Positions 1 through 10,129 of a stretch of DNA of 64,000 bases are shown piece by piece; positions within the stretch are counted from its first letter, which is position 1; each line of letters starts with the position of its first letter. Position numbers and translations under genes: made by a program. The DNA is from Berberis thunbergii (Eukaryota > Streptophyta > Magnoliopsida > Ranunculales > Berberidaceae). The stretch covers positions 186,001 through 250,000 of the forward strand of contig QNQO01001160.1 in assembly GCA_003290165.1 (NCBI GenBank), read 5' to 3'. The notes below the pieces were generated by a model. That model had not been told where the DNA came from. It searched no databases and was given only the letters and a program-made list of their open reading frames with translations.

Positions 1-717
1 CTTTTATGGTGACACTTTGTCAATCATAAATAAATCAACCATAGTATCCACCACTCTTTTGGAAAACAAATAATATTTCCATAAATAAATTCTCTATAAC
101 CCAACAGGGATCAAACTCATTCAATATAATATTCATCTTCCTATGCGCATGAAGAATATCACGCTTTCAATCATAGCTCCTTATTGAGCCAAATTCAATC
201 GATTAAATAACACCATTACTTAAATAACATTGTTATCTATATAAAGGCCAACACGTGTATATATGAAACCATACTCAAATTCTCATTATCATACATTACA
301 ACATATAGCAAGGGAGTTCAAAATGTTCACAACCACCAGTACAAAACTATTTTGTATGTCAAAAATAAACTTTCATTCAACCTATTCTGAGCCCGCGTAC
401 CAAGTCTCACTCACTACACCAATCCCTATAGAGTCAGTATTCACACTATAGTGGAGGCTCATAGAAAGTTGTCTCCATTGACAAAAGTCATAGCTTTAGA
501 AAATTTTAATAAAGCCCTAAATTTTATAATGGGCTATAATTAGGATCGTTACACCACATCAACATACCCAGAAATCAAGGAATTTAGACAAACTTGATTA
601 TTATACTAATAAAGTAAATAATATTATTATTTAAACCATTGTTGTGCACAAATATCTAATACTCCATTAAAAAAAATTGAACTAATATTAAAATGTACAC
701 TCAGTAGTAGGAATAGC

Positions 718-1774
718 TAGGGGTGGGCACGGGACGGGATGGGACGAGATATACCCATCCCTATCCCATCCCGTTCATACGGGATCGGGACGAGACGGGA
801 TTAGCGTGTCATCCAAAAAATGAAGATTTAATTGATTTTGCCAATTGTCCAAAAAATGGGAAAAATGAAGTCCAAAGCTCTCTGGTATAGTCCCATTCAA
901 TTGATTTTGATGAAGATTTAAGTATTGCAAGAATGGAAACTTTGTTCCAAGATCATGAGGAAAACTACCAGTGAGTTGCAGTACAAATAGAATTTCACAA
1001 TAAACTGAATGAAGTACTCGGATTCCAATAACAAACAGAATACATTTTAACAGAATTAGGAAATTCGAATACAAAATTGTTACAGACTGCAGTAGAATTG
1101 TTACAGACTGTAGTAAAATTGTTTAGAAAGTAGAATTGTCCAGCAGAATTGTTACAGAAACCAAACAAAGAAACCAAACAGCATAACTGCTGAATTGCTA
1201 GGCAGTATAACTGCTGAATTGCAGACTTAGGTAGCATAACTGAATTGCTAGGCAGCATAACTGCTGAATTGCATACTTAGGCAGCATAACTGCTGCATCA
1301 CCGCTATTCTCCTATACTTATAGAATTCATCTTTCACCTGTCATAAAGGATCAATAGTTTACTGACGACTGAACAAGGTTTAATCAGGACATGCTAATGA
1401 ACTATTGTGGTCATGCTAAACATTACAAGGTTATTTTCATTAAAATGAAGAAATTTCAGTGAAGAAGTTATTAAAAAAATATATAGAATTTCGGCTTGGG
1501 ACAAAAAATTTTGTAGGTAATAACATAACTTTCTAAAATCAAGAACACATATAAAAGGAAGAATATCTTGAATGTACATATTTATTTTCATTAGTTCGGG
1601 ACAGGACGGGATTGGCGGGATTGAAAATCTTCATCTCATCCCATCTCATTCTAGATCGGGACGGGACATGATCGGGATGAAATTATTCAATCCCATTAAG
1701 ACCCGAAAAAATCGGGACAGAACGGGAAGGGATCTGGATGGAAACGGGATCGCGGGATGGGATGCCCACCCCTA
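718..1774 (+). mobile_element. hAT-type non-autonomous transposon, copy 1
   Basis: The ends are TAGGGGTGGGCA and TGCCCACCCCTA, perfect 12-bp inverted repeats. The element is flanked by a perfect 8-bp duplication GGAATAGC (710-717 and 1775-1782), the size expected of hAT superfamily transposition. The solo LTR near 26073-26090 shows the unoccupied site with GGAATAGC only once, on its other strand. Ends are rich in GGGACGGGAT-like motifs shared with copies 2 and 3. The 1057-bp element has no transposase. Its interior holds a leucine-rich-repeat fragment and a short-period repeat around 1170-1300. Confidence 0.95.
838..975 (-). pseudogene. Leucine-rich-repeat gene fragment carried inside hAT copy 1
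   Basis: The minus strand reads LTGSFPHDLGTK then FPFLQYLNLHQNQLNGTIP then ESFG, which fits the plant extracellular LRR consensus (LxxLxLxxNxLxGxIPxxxG) of receptor-like kinases or proteins. Only about one and a half repeats are present. Downstream the reading continues into a short repeated segment with no LRR register. It is too short to be functional and is best read as a gene piece picked up by the transposon. Which LRR family it came from cannot be told. Confidence 0.7.
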
Positions 1775-1844
1775 GGAATAGCCACATACTCATATGATGT
1801 CATGCAAACTATCCCTATAAGGACAATAACTTTCATTTTTTTTA

Positions 1845-2110
1845 ACAGTGATGTCAAACAAGAACAGAGAACAGTGATGTGAAACAGGAACAGTGAACAT
1901 TGATGTCAAACAGGAACAGAAACAGTGAACAATGATATCAAACAGGAACATTAACAATAATAGGATCAGTAACAGTGATAGGAACATGAACAGTAATAGT
2001 AACAGTAATAGAAACAGGACCAGTAACAGTAATAGAAACAGGAACTGTAATAGGAACAGTAACAGTAATAGTAAAACCGCGACAAGAACATTAACATCAA
2101 CATGAACAGT
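1845..2110. repeat. Degenerate minisatellite inside the LTR
   Basis: Variants of AACAGTAATAGGAACAG repeat with an irregular period of about 6-12 bp. The complementary array, CTGTTCCTATTACTGT-like, is at about 25555-26005 in the solo LTR, so the array belongs to the LTR family. The ORFs through it are low-complexity and not genes. Confidence 0.8.
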
Positions 2111-2651
2111 GATGTCAATTCGTTTTTTTTTTTTTCATTTAAGGTTTAAATCAAACCAAGATTTCAAATCGATTTTTCATTAAAGATGTAAATCAAACCA
2201 ACAATGTCAAATCGATTTTTTTTCCTCCATTAAAGATGTAAATAAAATCAAAATGTCGAGGAATAGAGTTTTACTCACCTCTTTTTGCAAGAATCCCAAG
2301 ATTTGAGCAAATTTCTTCCTTCAGCACCTCCCACCTTTTTCAACGTATGTTTTTTTTTTCTGTGTGTATCCAGAGAGAAAAAGGAGGTTAGGGCTTAAAT
2401 GAGTTTTTAATTGGGGTTTATTTGGCTAAACACAACCATCACTCATCTCGTATTCTTTTAACATTTATTTCCCTCTAACCAATACCCTAACCATTACTTT
2501 CATTAAAGCCCAAACTCAAGCTCAAGAAAATTGAATAAAATTCATCAAGATTAAGGTTTAACTAAAGTATATGTACACCCTTTTTTTTAGAGTGTGACTA
2601 ATTAGTTTACTTAAGGCAAATGTCTTATTTTTTGGGATTTTCAAATTTTGG

Positions 2652-2681
2652 CTACACACACACACACACACACACACACAC
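2652..2681. repeat. (AC)n microsatellite in the LTR
   Basis: An uninterrupted AC run. The related LTR has only a short ACACACAC at about 8739-8748 and the solo LTR has none at this point, so it expanded in this copy. Confidence 0.9.
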
Positions 2682-2804
2682 CTTATTCTATTTAGCAATG
2701 ACAAACAAAACAAATCTTTTTTTTTCCAATAATTGAGATTACAACATATGCCACAATTTATAAATAAGAAAATTTTATATTTATTTAATTAGGCGGGTAT
2801 TACA

Positions 2805-3268
2805 ATATATACAACTCAAAAGAATCTCATCCCGAGATTCGGAAGATAAAAGAGAGTTAAGCGAATTTCGAAAAATATAATTTGTCAAATGAAAGAAGAT
2901 TTTAAAATAAAAATTTCAATTGAATTTTTAGTTGCATAAATTTTAATTGTCATTGAAAAAGTAGGAGTGTTACAATATATACAACATCCCAAGATTCGCG
3001 AAAAAAGGGTTAACTAAAGATTCAGGATAACAAACCGCTAGAAGAAAACTACACGGAATAATGTCATCCACTATTGACATTAAAATCAATTAGTCACAGA
3101 AATCTCATCTCGAGATTCACGAAGAAAAATAAGCAATAATAAAAGTTCAAGGTTCACCCTTGTCACTTTATCTCTAGACAGTTACACTATTAATCTCCCA
3201 TATCCACATTTCGAGGATCACCTAGACTTTACCCAAGCCTAGGCTAACCAAATGCTCTGATACCAAAC
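2805..3268 (-). other. Interior remnant of the LTR retrotransposon, 464 bp
   Basis: This is all that separates the two LTRs. On the minus strand it begins with a primer binding site (3254-3265) and ends at the downstream LTR. It contains three related motifs: TCTCATCCCGAGATTC near 2825, ATCCCAAGATTCGCG near 2985, and TCTCATCTCGAGATTC near 3104. Read on the minus strand these resemble the CTCGGGA-type tail that lies just before the 3' LTR in many plant Gypsy elements; that comparison is from memory and is inference. No gag, protease, reverse transcriptase or integrase is visible. No convincing polypurine tract precedes the downstream LTR. Confidence 0.7.
3254..3265 (-). other. Primer binding site, tRNA-iMet type
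   Basis: The minus strand reads TGGTATCAGAGC, the standard plant retrotransposon primer site complementary to the 3' end of initiator tRNA-Met. It lies three bases after the LTR end (GCGTGACA). This fixes the element as minus-strand with its 5' LTR on the right. Confidence 0.9.
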
Positions 3269-5249
3269 TGTCACGCTCCGATTTTCGAAGAAAACGAAAA
3301 TCCTAAAATCCACGTAGGATTATCCGTTTCCCCCAAAACTCGGGACGTGAAAATTCAATAACAACATAAATAAATAGCAACAACAACTAAACATGATTTA
3401 GTTACTTAAATAAATAAAAATCTAACCCGGAAAGACTCTGACGTTGCTAGCTCACTAGCGAAACTCCAGTAACGCTGCTCAAAAATCTCTAAACCTGAAA
3501 GGCTAATCGGCTACATTCCCAAAGGAATGTACCCAAAAGGCAAAGCTCACTTCGGTCAGCAATAAAGCTGGTGTGAGAAATCTTCATACCAAAATCAATA
3601 AATCCGAGCATGACAACATCAAAATAAACTTAAAAAAAACAATAAACAACCACACATCAAGTAGTTCCTTAATGAGGCAAATGTGTAATCATCCTAACTA
3701 TAAAAATTGACTATGTCAAGTCTGACCTGCAGAAATATGAGTAGACTTGTCATACTGCATGAAAATGTTAAAAGCAACCGGATAATATTTCTAAGTTATC
3801 AGTCCTCACAAATGTGGTTTATTTTAAAACAATGATACAATTCATTGTCATATTAGACTATTATTGAAATATTAACAAAACACATTTTCTACCTTTAGAA
3901 AGACATGTAGTTCTCATTCAATAATTGAATGAGCATTTAGTTTCTTTCTTTAAGGTAATCATGCACATATACAAAAAAAAAATTCGCTTCTTTTCCACTA
4001 TCGCATTATCCTCCTTGTGCCGAACACACTTCACCCAAGTGTGTCTCCCTTGCCATCGAAGCCACTCGAAGCGTACATGACCCAAATGGGGTGCCACCTA
4101 GAGTGTCATGTCATCTCACCCGAAGTTCGATCACTGGCAAGTATTCTTCTTAAATCTACACGTACAACCGAACCTACATGAAACGGTGCACCAATATGCA
4201 AGCAAGTCTGCATATCCATAATAATATCATACGTATACAAGCAAGTCTGTATACAAAAATTTATTTTTCACATTTTTTCTCGGAATTGTGGAAAAGAGCA
4301 TAAAAAAAAACTAAAACTCAAAACTCTTTTATGGTGACACTTTGTCAACCATAAATAAATCAACCATTGTATCCACCATTCTTTTGGGGAAACAAATAAT
4401 ATTTTCATAAATAAATTTTCTATAACCCAACAGGGATCAAACTCATTCAATATAAGATTCATCTTCCTATGCGCATGAAGAATATCACACTTTCAATCAT
4501 AGTTCCTTATTGAGCCAAATTCAATCGATTAAGTAACACCATTACATTTTTTTTTAAGTTAAACCTCCTGTGGGGAGGAGTGGCTATGGGATGCCAGACC
4601 TTTATTACTTATCAAAAAAATTGATTTACAATCAAGACGGGGGTACTTTACCCGTATAAAAGCCAAACAAAAAGGACCAAAAACCTTAGCCAATCTAAAT
4701 GACCGCGAACAAACCACAAGCTGGCTAACAAAAACTTGAAGACTAAAAGTCCACAAACAAGCACTTAAAACAAAAAACAAAAAACAAAAACAAAACCATT
4801 CGCATAAGACCCAGAACCAAAAAAGCAAAAGCTGTTAAGGAGTGAAACACATCGTACCATCGTGCACGCCCTGCCCAATTCACAACACCGAGCAGCACTC
4901 TGCCTAGCATCCCCTGTTTTACAGAAAGCAGGGAGCACTTCCTGCAGACAGCACCCAGCCCAGTCAGCATGAAGTGAGTGCAAACCGTCTTCCCCCAGCT
5001 GAAACGTTGTCTCGGCCATAGATTGCCCCTGCAAACCGACGCATCTGACTGCATCAATCGCAGCCGATCCGCCAGCAGTTCCGACCTCTTCCCAGTGCCT
5101 GACTCTGCCTAGCATCCCCTGTTTTACAGAAAACAGGGAGCACCAAAACAGAGTGTTCCAGGAGACATCACCCGATCCAGACTGCCCTTGCCACGCGTAA
5201 AACAAGCTAGAACTGTTAAAAAAGGTTATCGCTATACTTCCCCGTGGCA

Positions 5250-5815
5250 AATGTACGCCATATGCCATTGGTCGAGCACTAGCAAGCCTGCCACTCTCCT
5301 CGGAAGTTCATTCGCACCAAAGAGAGTCCTAAAGTCTCGTTGTGCTCTATCCGCTAACGCATCTACCACCGCGTTGGCCTCTCTATAGATATGTTGGCAA
5401 TCTAACGTCATTGTTGTTGCCAACACCTTAATTTCCTTCAAAATATTCTCCAAGTGCCAAGGGATTGTCAAAGTGTCCTTAAACCATCCACAAACCAGTT
5501 CCGAGTCCGTTTGAACTACCACCTTGTTGAAACCCAAAGAGAAACAAAAACCACTTGTTTGCCCAACACACAGTGACCCCTAGAGTCTCTAATGATCACA
5601 CCGCCAGATGCCTTGTTCTTATGGGAGGATCCATCGACATTAAGAACAACAAAATCTGACGGAGAGGGGTGCCAAAAAACAATTCTGACTAACTTCCTTC
5701 TAACTGGGAGCACCTGTAACCCCAAAGCCCTTAATGGGGCCTTGTTACAGCTAGCTTGTTTTGGATTTATAAAATTGTTTGCCAGGCGCAGATTATGCCT
5801 AACGTTCACAATCAC
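5250..5815 (-). pseudogene. LINE RNase H domain, frameshifted
   Basis: The frame ending at 5516 reads FVVLNVDGSSHKNKASGG, with the first catalytic Asp in NVDGS. A second frame reads VVVQTDSELV and then REANAVVDALADRAQR, the later RNase H motifs with their Asp residues. The shift between them falls near 5520-5540. This is the plant L1-type RNase H that trails the zf-RVT domain. It is non-functional because it is split across frames and detached from an intact ORF2. Confidence 0.85.
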
Positions 5816-5875
5816 AAAAGCAGGATTTGGGAGAGCATTTTCATATACACACTTGCACCGTTGCTTCTAAATTTC

Positions 5876-6442
5876 TCATAAAATAAACATATGAGTAAGA
5901 AGGAATAACACACCTGTTTGCGAATGTCGTTTGACTCTCTTGAACCAAATTACGAGAACCGTGGAGATTTCTGTTGGTTTCCTTATGTGCACATCAAAAA
6001 TCCGTTCAAAGTGGCACCACACCTGCATCGCCAAATCCCCGTCCAGAAGGAGATGATTCAAGGATTCGCTCTTTGGCGAGTTGCAACAGCGACATCTAGA
6101 GGCCAGACTCAAACCGCATCTGTACAATTTCCCATCCACTGGCACCCTTCTGCGGAGTAACTTCCAGACGAAAACTGATATTCTGGAAGGAAGAATGTTG
6201 TGCCAAATCGTCTTACTTAGTGCATTAACCTTCCCACGTCTCCGTAGCATTTCATACGTCGACTGAAGGGAAAATATTTCATTCGGGTTTGGTACCCATA
6301 CACACTTGTCCTCATCATCGTCCTCACCGCGTAATCTATCTGCAAAAAGACTATGCGCCAAACTTATGAGATCTGGATGGACCAATTCAAAATTTGTTAA
6401 AATCACCTCGCTAACTGAAGGCCAAAAACCTTGACTAACCAA
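5876..6442 (-). pseudogene. LINE zf-RVT region of ORF2
   Basis: An open stretch reads IWHNILPSRISVFVWKLLRRRVPVDGKL and then CRCCNSPKSESLNHLLLDGDLAMQVW. This is the Cys/His zinc-binding segment (CxxC, then NHLL) located after the reverse transcriptase in plant LINE ORF2. It continues the minus-strand ORF2 remnant from 6773-7842 and precedes the RNase H remnant. Frameshifts separate it from both neighbours. Confidence 0.85.
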
Positions 6443-6772
6443 TGTCGCCGACCTCCTGAAAGAAACTACCGTGTTCTAATTTTCCTAAAAAAAACTGATA
6501 TTTCCCATGCCAATACGCCAAAGTGAATTACTCAAAATAAAAGATTTTCCAAGCATGATCTCATTAAAAAAAGGTGAAGACCCACCTTTTACAAGTTGTT
6601 CAACGCAACTCCATTCAACCAATATTTGCTCCTCATAAAGTAGAGCCCATAAAGTGTCTGAATTAATCAGTCTCCAAAGAGTCTTGATTAAAAAAGCATT
6701 CATCACAACCATCAAATCTCGAACTCCCAAGCCTTTTTCCTCCTAAGGGAAACACCTATTATCCCAAGACAC

Positions 6773-7842
6773 TCATTTTTTCTTCAGTCTGCCTTCACAA
6801 TCCCCCCAAAAGAAGTCTGCCAACAAATTATTAATTCGTGATAAAACTGTCCTAGGTACACACATGGTACTAAGAATATAAACTGGGATCAAGCTAAGGA
6901 CATGTTTAATCAAGATTAATCTTCCTCCCGAAGATAGCAATTTTGCCTTCCATCCCTGAATACGAGATTGGATTTTAGCAATCAAATCTTCAAAATATGA
7001 AATTTTAACTCTCCCTTGAAACACTGACCCACCCAAATATTTCAAAGGAGCATTTTGAAACTGGAAACATGTGCAACTTTTTAGCGCCGCAATTCTTTCC
7101 GCGACTGCCTTGTCGTCCAAAATAAAAGAGCTTTTGCCTTCGTTTATTTTCTGCCCCGAAGTCTTACAGTAACGTTTCAAGAAATTCATGCATCCCCTAA
7201 TTAAGGACTTTCTTCCATTTAAAAAATGAGGGTGTCATCTACATAAAGAAGGTGTGAAATAGGAGTACAGGCCCTGAGTGTATAATAGTACCCCAATTTT
7301 GCCTTTAGCGAAGGTCTCTGTCAATCCTCGACTCAACACTTCAGACGCAATAATAAATAGAAATGAAAAAAGGGGATCGCCTTGCCGTAAACCCCTAGTG
7401 GATCTAAAAAAACCTTTGTAGACACCCTGAAGCAAAGTCGAAAAGCCACAAGACGCGATACAGTTGGAGATGAGATGACAAAATCTACCAGTAAAGCCAA
7501 ATCTTTTAAGCACCGCGAGCAAAAAATTTCACTCCATTCTATCATACGCTTTCTCCATATCAATTTTCATCACCACATTACCTCCAAAAACCTTCTTGTT
7601 AATGCCCCTAATCAATTCCTGTGCCAAGCCAATATTTTCACCAATGAAACTGCCTTTAACAAAAGCCCCTGCTCCTGAGAAATCAACAATGGCAAGAGGA
7701 CTATTAGTCTATTGCAAAGAATTTTACTGAAAATCTTGTAAATCACATTACACAGACTGATTGGTCGAAATTTAGAAAAAGAACCTGGAGTCTCAGTTTT
7801 TTGAATCAAAGCCAAGAAATTCGCCGAGAAAGAAGCCGACAT
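6773..7842 (-). pseudogene. LINE reverse transcriptase remnant
   Basis: Three frames together cover the domain. The first reads FSKFRPISLCNVIYKIFSKI; the second reads GLRQGDPLFSFLFIIASEVL (the RQGDPLSP-like motif); the third reads NAPLKYLGG and then RLILIKHVLSLIPVY. The catalytic YVDD is still encoded at 7234-7245, within SHLLYVDDTLIF, but a frameshift separates it from the RQGDPL segment. The family is an L1-type LINE. The many shifts and stops show it is inactive. Confidence 0.9.
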
Positions 7843-8872
7843 CGCCTCCCCCTAAAAAAATTGTAGAGTAGCCTCCCAAATATCCATACTCACAACCTCC
7901 CAACAAGACTTAGAGAAATCAGTTGTAAAACCATCCGGTCCTGGCGCACTATTTTTGGGAATGTGGAACACAACATCTCTCACTTCCTCCAAAGAAGGTA
8001 TTCAGACCAAAGTTTCGTAATGACTGGGACTCACCAACTGTGGAAGACAAGTTAACAACTCTGTATCCACCGTACAAGTACCTTGAGAAGACAGCAGATT
8101 AGCAAAAAACTTGTTGGCTTTGTCAAGAATCTCACCAGGTTCCGAAATAGTAAAACCGCGACAAGAACAGTAACATCAACATGAACAGTGATGTCAATTC
8201 TTTTTTCTTTTTTTCATTTAAGGTTTAAATCAAACCAAGATTTCAAATCGATTTTTCATTAAAGATATAAATCAAACCAACAATGTCAAATAGAATTTTT
8301 TTCCTCCATTAAAGATGTAAATATAATCAAAATGTTTAGGGATAGAGTTTTACTCACCTCTTTTTGCAAGAATCCCAAGATTTGATCAAATTTCTTCCTT
8401 CGGCACCTCCCACCTTTTTCAACGTAAGTTTTTTTTTTCTTCTGTGTGTATCCAGAGAGAAAAAGGAGGTTAGGGCTTAAATGAGTTTTTAATTGGGGTT
8501 TATTTGGCTAAACACAACCATCACTCATCTCTTATTCTTTTAACCTTTATTTTTCTCTAACCAATACTGTAACCATTACTTTTATGAAAGCCCAAACTCA
8601 AGCCCAATAAAATTGAATAAAATCCATCAAGATTAGGGTTTAACTAAAGTATATGTGCACCCTTTTTTTAGAGTGTGACTAATTAGTTTACTTAAGGCAA
8701 ATGTCTTATTTTTTTGGGTTTTCAAATTTTGGATAAACACACACACACCTTATTCTATTTAGCAATGACAAACAAAACAAATCTTTTTTTTTTCCAATAA
8801 TTGAGATTACAACATATGCCACAATTAATAAATAAGAAATTTGTATATTTATTTAATTAGGCGGGTATTACA

Positions 8873-9766
8873 ATTCCAATGCTAAATTCAAGTGATTAAG
8901 GATGGATGTAGAACATAAGTCAGATTGATAGTGCATACATTTCCCATCCCCCTTGTTCATCTTATATAACGAGTATTTCATTCATTCGTTTACTCTATTA
9001 TCAAGGCGTGATGGATGAGATCCCGTGCATGATTTCACCCGTCTATGGGTGAGTTTCGTTTGACATTTGGCATTGGTTGTGACCCAATACTTGTTTAGGT
9101 TGAGAGCTGTGCAAGTGGATCTTAGGTTCATGACAGTTCAAAGGCATGTGTTCGGATTTTATTGTTCCGACCCAAGCTCCAAAATTCACACCACGCTAAA
9201 CCCATGTAAATAGGGCTTGGGCACTCCACATACAAGTTGAATAGTGACTGGTCTAGTCCTGATCATGCTTGAGCTTGCTCGAGACCGCTCTAGGACCTTT
9301 CCGTCATAGAGTTAGCATGTGTCACTTGTACGATAGGTGATTAGATGACTGTTTGATGTCTCATCACTCAATCTTTATCTAATAATGGGTTGAATGTAGG
9401 ATGGATCACAATGGGTGTTAACCAAACCCAACGTTATAGTTGGATTGCCATCAACCATACTCGAACTTAAAGAACTATTTGAGTCCATCACCCAAATCGA
9501 TTCATTTTTTATTGTATAATATATAACATTATCAGTTTGGAACATAAGATGTGTGATCAAAGATTTGTCTAATAAAATCTCATCCAGTTTACTGGCGACC
9601 CTTACAAAAAAATGAAAATAGACCCGTGAACCACACACCATATGACCAGCCGCCCCTATTTAGCGAGAGATTAAGAAGTAGACCCTCTGAAAGTTAAATA
9701 GTGCCATGTTTGGCTGCAGTCACCTACTGGGATCAATGTGTTAACCAACTCCTTATTTATCGTAAA
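8873..9766. other. Intergenic stretch, nothing recognised
   Basis: Unique-looking sequence right of the retrotransposon end. A minus-strand ORF at 9375-9641 has no recognisable motif and unremarkable composition. I see no tRNA, miRNA or promoter-gene pair here. Confidence 0.5.
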
Positions 9767-9837
9767 GTCTAGCCAGCCAAACTTGATAGCCATTTTTGGA
9801 CCAAGTTTTAGTTTTTTACACTTTTTATCCTTAGTTA

Positions 9838-10002
9838 GTCTAGGCAGTCAGGTTTAGTAGTCATGTTTTGAGCAAGTTTTAGTGTTTTTACATTTTTTTT
9901 CTCTTTTCTTTAAAATGCAATCACAAACACTATTTATAGAACTAGAAGTGTAAAAAAAACCAAGACTTGATCCAAAAGTGGCTATGAAACCCTGGATGGC
10001 AA
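9838..10002. repeat. Foldback MITE, family 1, with an extra half copy to its left
   Basis: The left arm GTCTAGGCAGTCAGGTTTAG pairs with the complement of the right arm (GGCTATGAAACCCTGGATGGC), with an AAACTTGNTCCAAAA-type inner segment on each side. A second left arm, GTCTAGCCAGCCAAACTTGA, starts at 9767 without its partner. The centre contains AATCACAAACACTATTTATA, which also marks the family at 10041 and 14683. Confidence 0.7.
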
Positions 10003-10129
10003 TAATTGTTGTTTTATCATTTTTTTTCTAAAACGAGTAAGTCTATCTAGCCAAGTTTGGTAGCATTTTTTTAGTTAAGTTTTGATTTTTTTTTACCCTC
10101 GTTAAAGTACAACCACAAACACCATCTAT

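Larger units (their letters stand above)
1..2804 (-). mobile_element. LTR of a large retrotransposon (downstream copy, cut by the window edge)
   Basis: On the minus strand this LTR starts TGTAATACCCGCC at 2804 and runs left out of the window. It matches the solo LTR at 25072-27752 (opposite strand) and the LTR at 3269-8872 over long stretches. By alignment with the solo copy about 1 kb of its 3' part lies left of position 1. It carries a hAT insertion at 718-1774. Apart from that insertion no coding region is visible. The retrotransposon family is inferred from the tRNA-iMet-type primer site in the neighbouring interior and from the LTR ends; no polymerase is present to classify it. Confidence 0.85.
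4546..8145 (-). mobile_element. 5'-truncated L1-type LINE
   Basis: On the minus strand it starts within ORF2 just before the reverse transcriptase and ends at a short A-run (T-run 4547-4555 on plus). Domain order is reverse transcriptase, zf-RVT, RNase H, 3' UTR, as in plant L1 elements with a C-terminal RNase H. ORF1 and the endonuclease are absent. The reading frame is broken many times, so it is dead. The 3' UTR contains CGGGTAAAGTACCCCCG and GATAAGTAATAAA, shared with the LINE ending at 54190. No target-site duplication is found. Confidence 0.9.
3269..8872 (-). mobile_element. 5' LTR of the same retrotransposon, interrupted by a LINE
   Basis: The LTR occupies 3269-4545 and 8146-8872. Its minus-strand start is TGTAATACCCGCC (ending at 8872) and its end is GGAGCGTGACA (3269). 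The two halves match the other LTRs, but about 782 bp present in the 1-2804 copy (220-2066 without the hAT and its extra duplication) are missing where the LINE sits. The sequence after 8872 is unrelated, which sets the element's right end. Confidence 0.85.

Noticed and set aside
1572..1775. ORF rich in Arg/Gly/Asp
   Set aside because: It is a read-through of the GGGACGGGAT subterminal repeats of the hAT element; the same shadow appears in copies 2 and 3.
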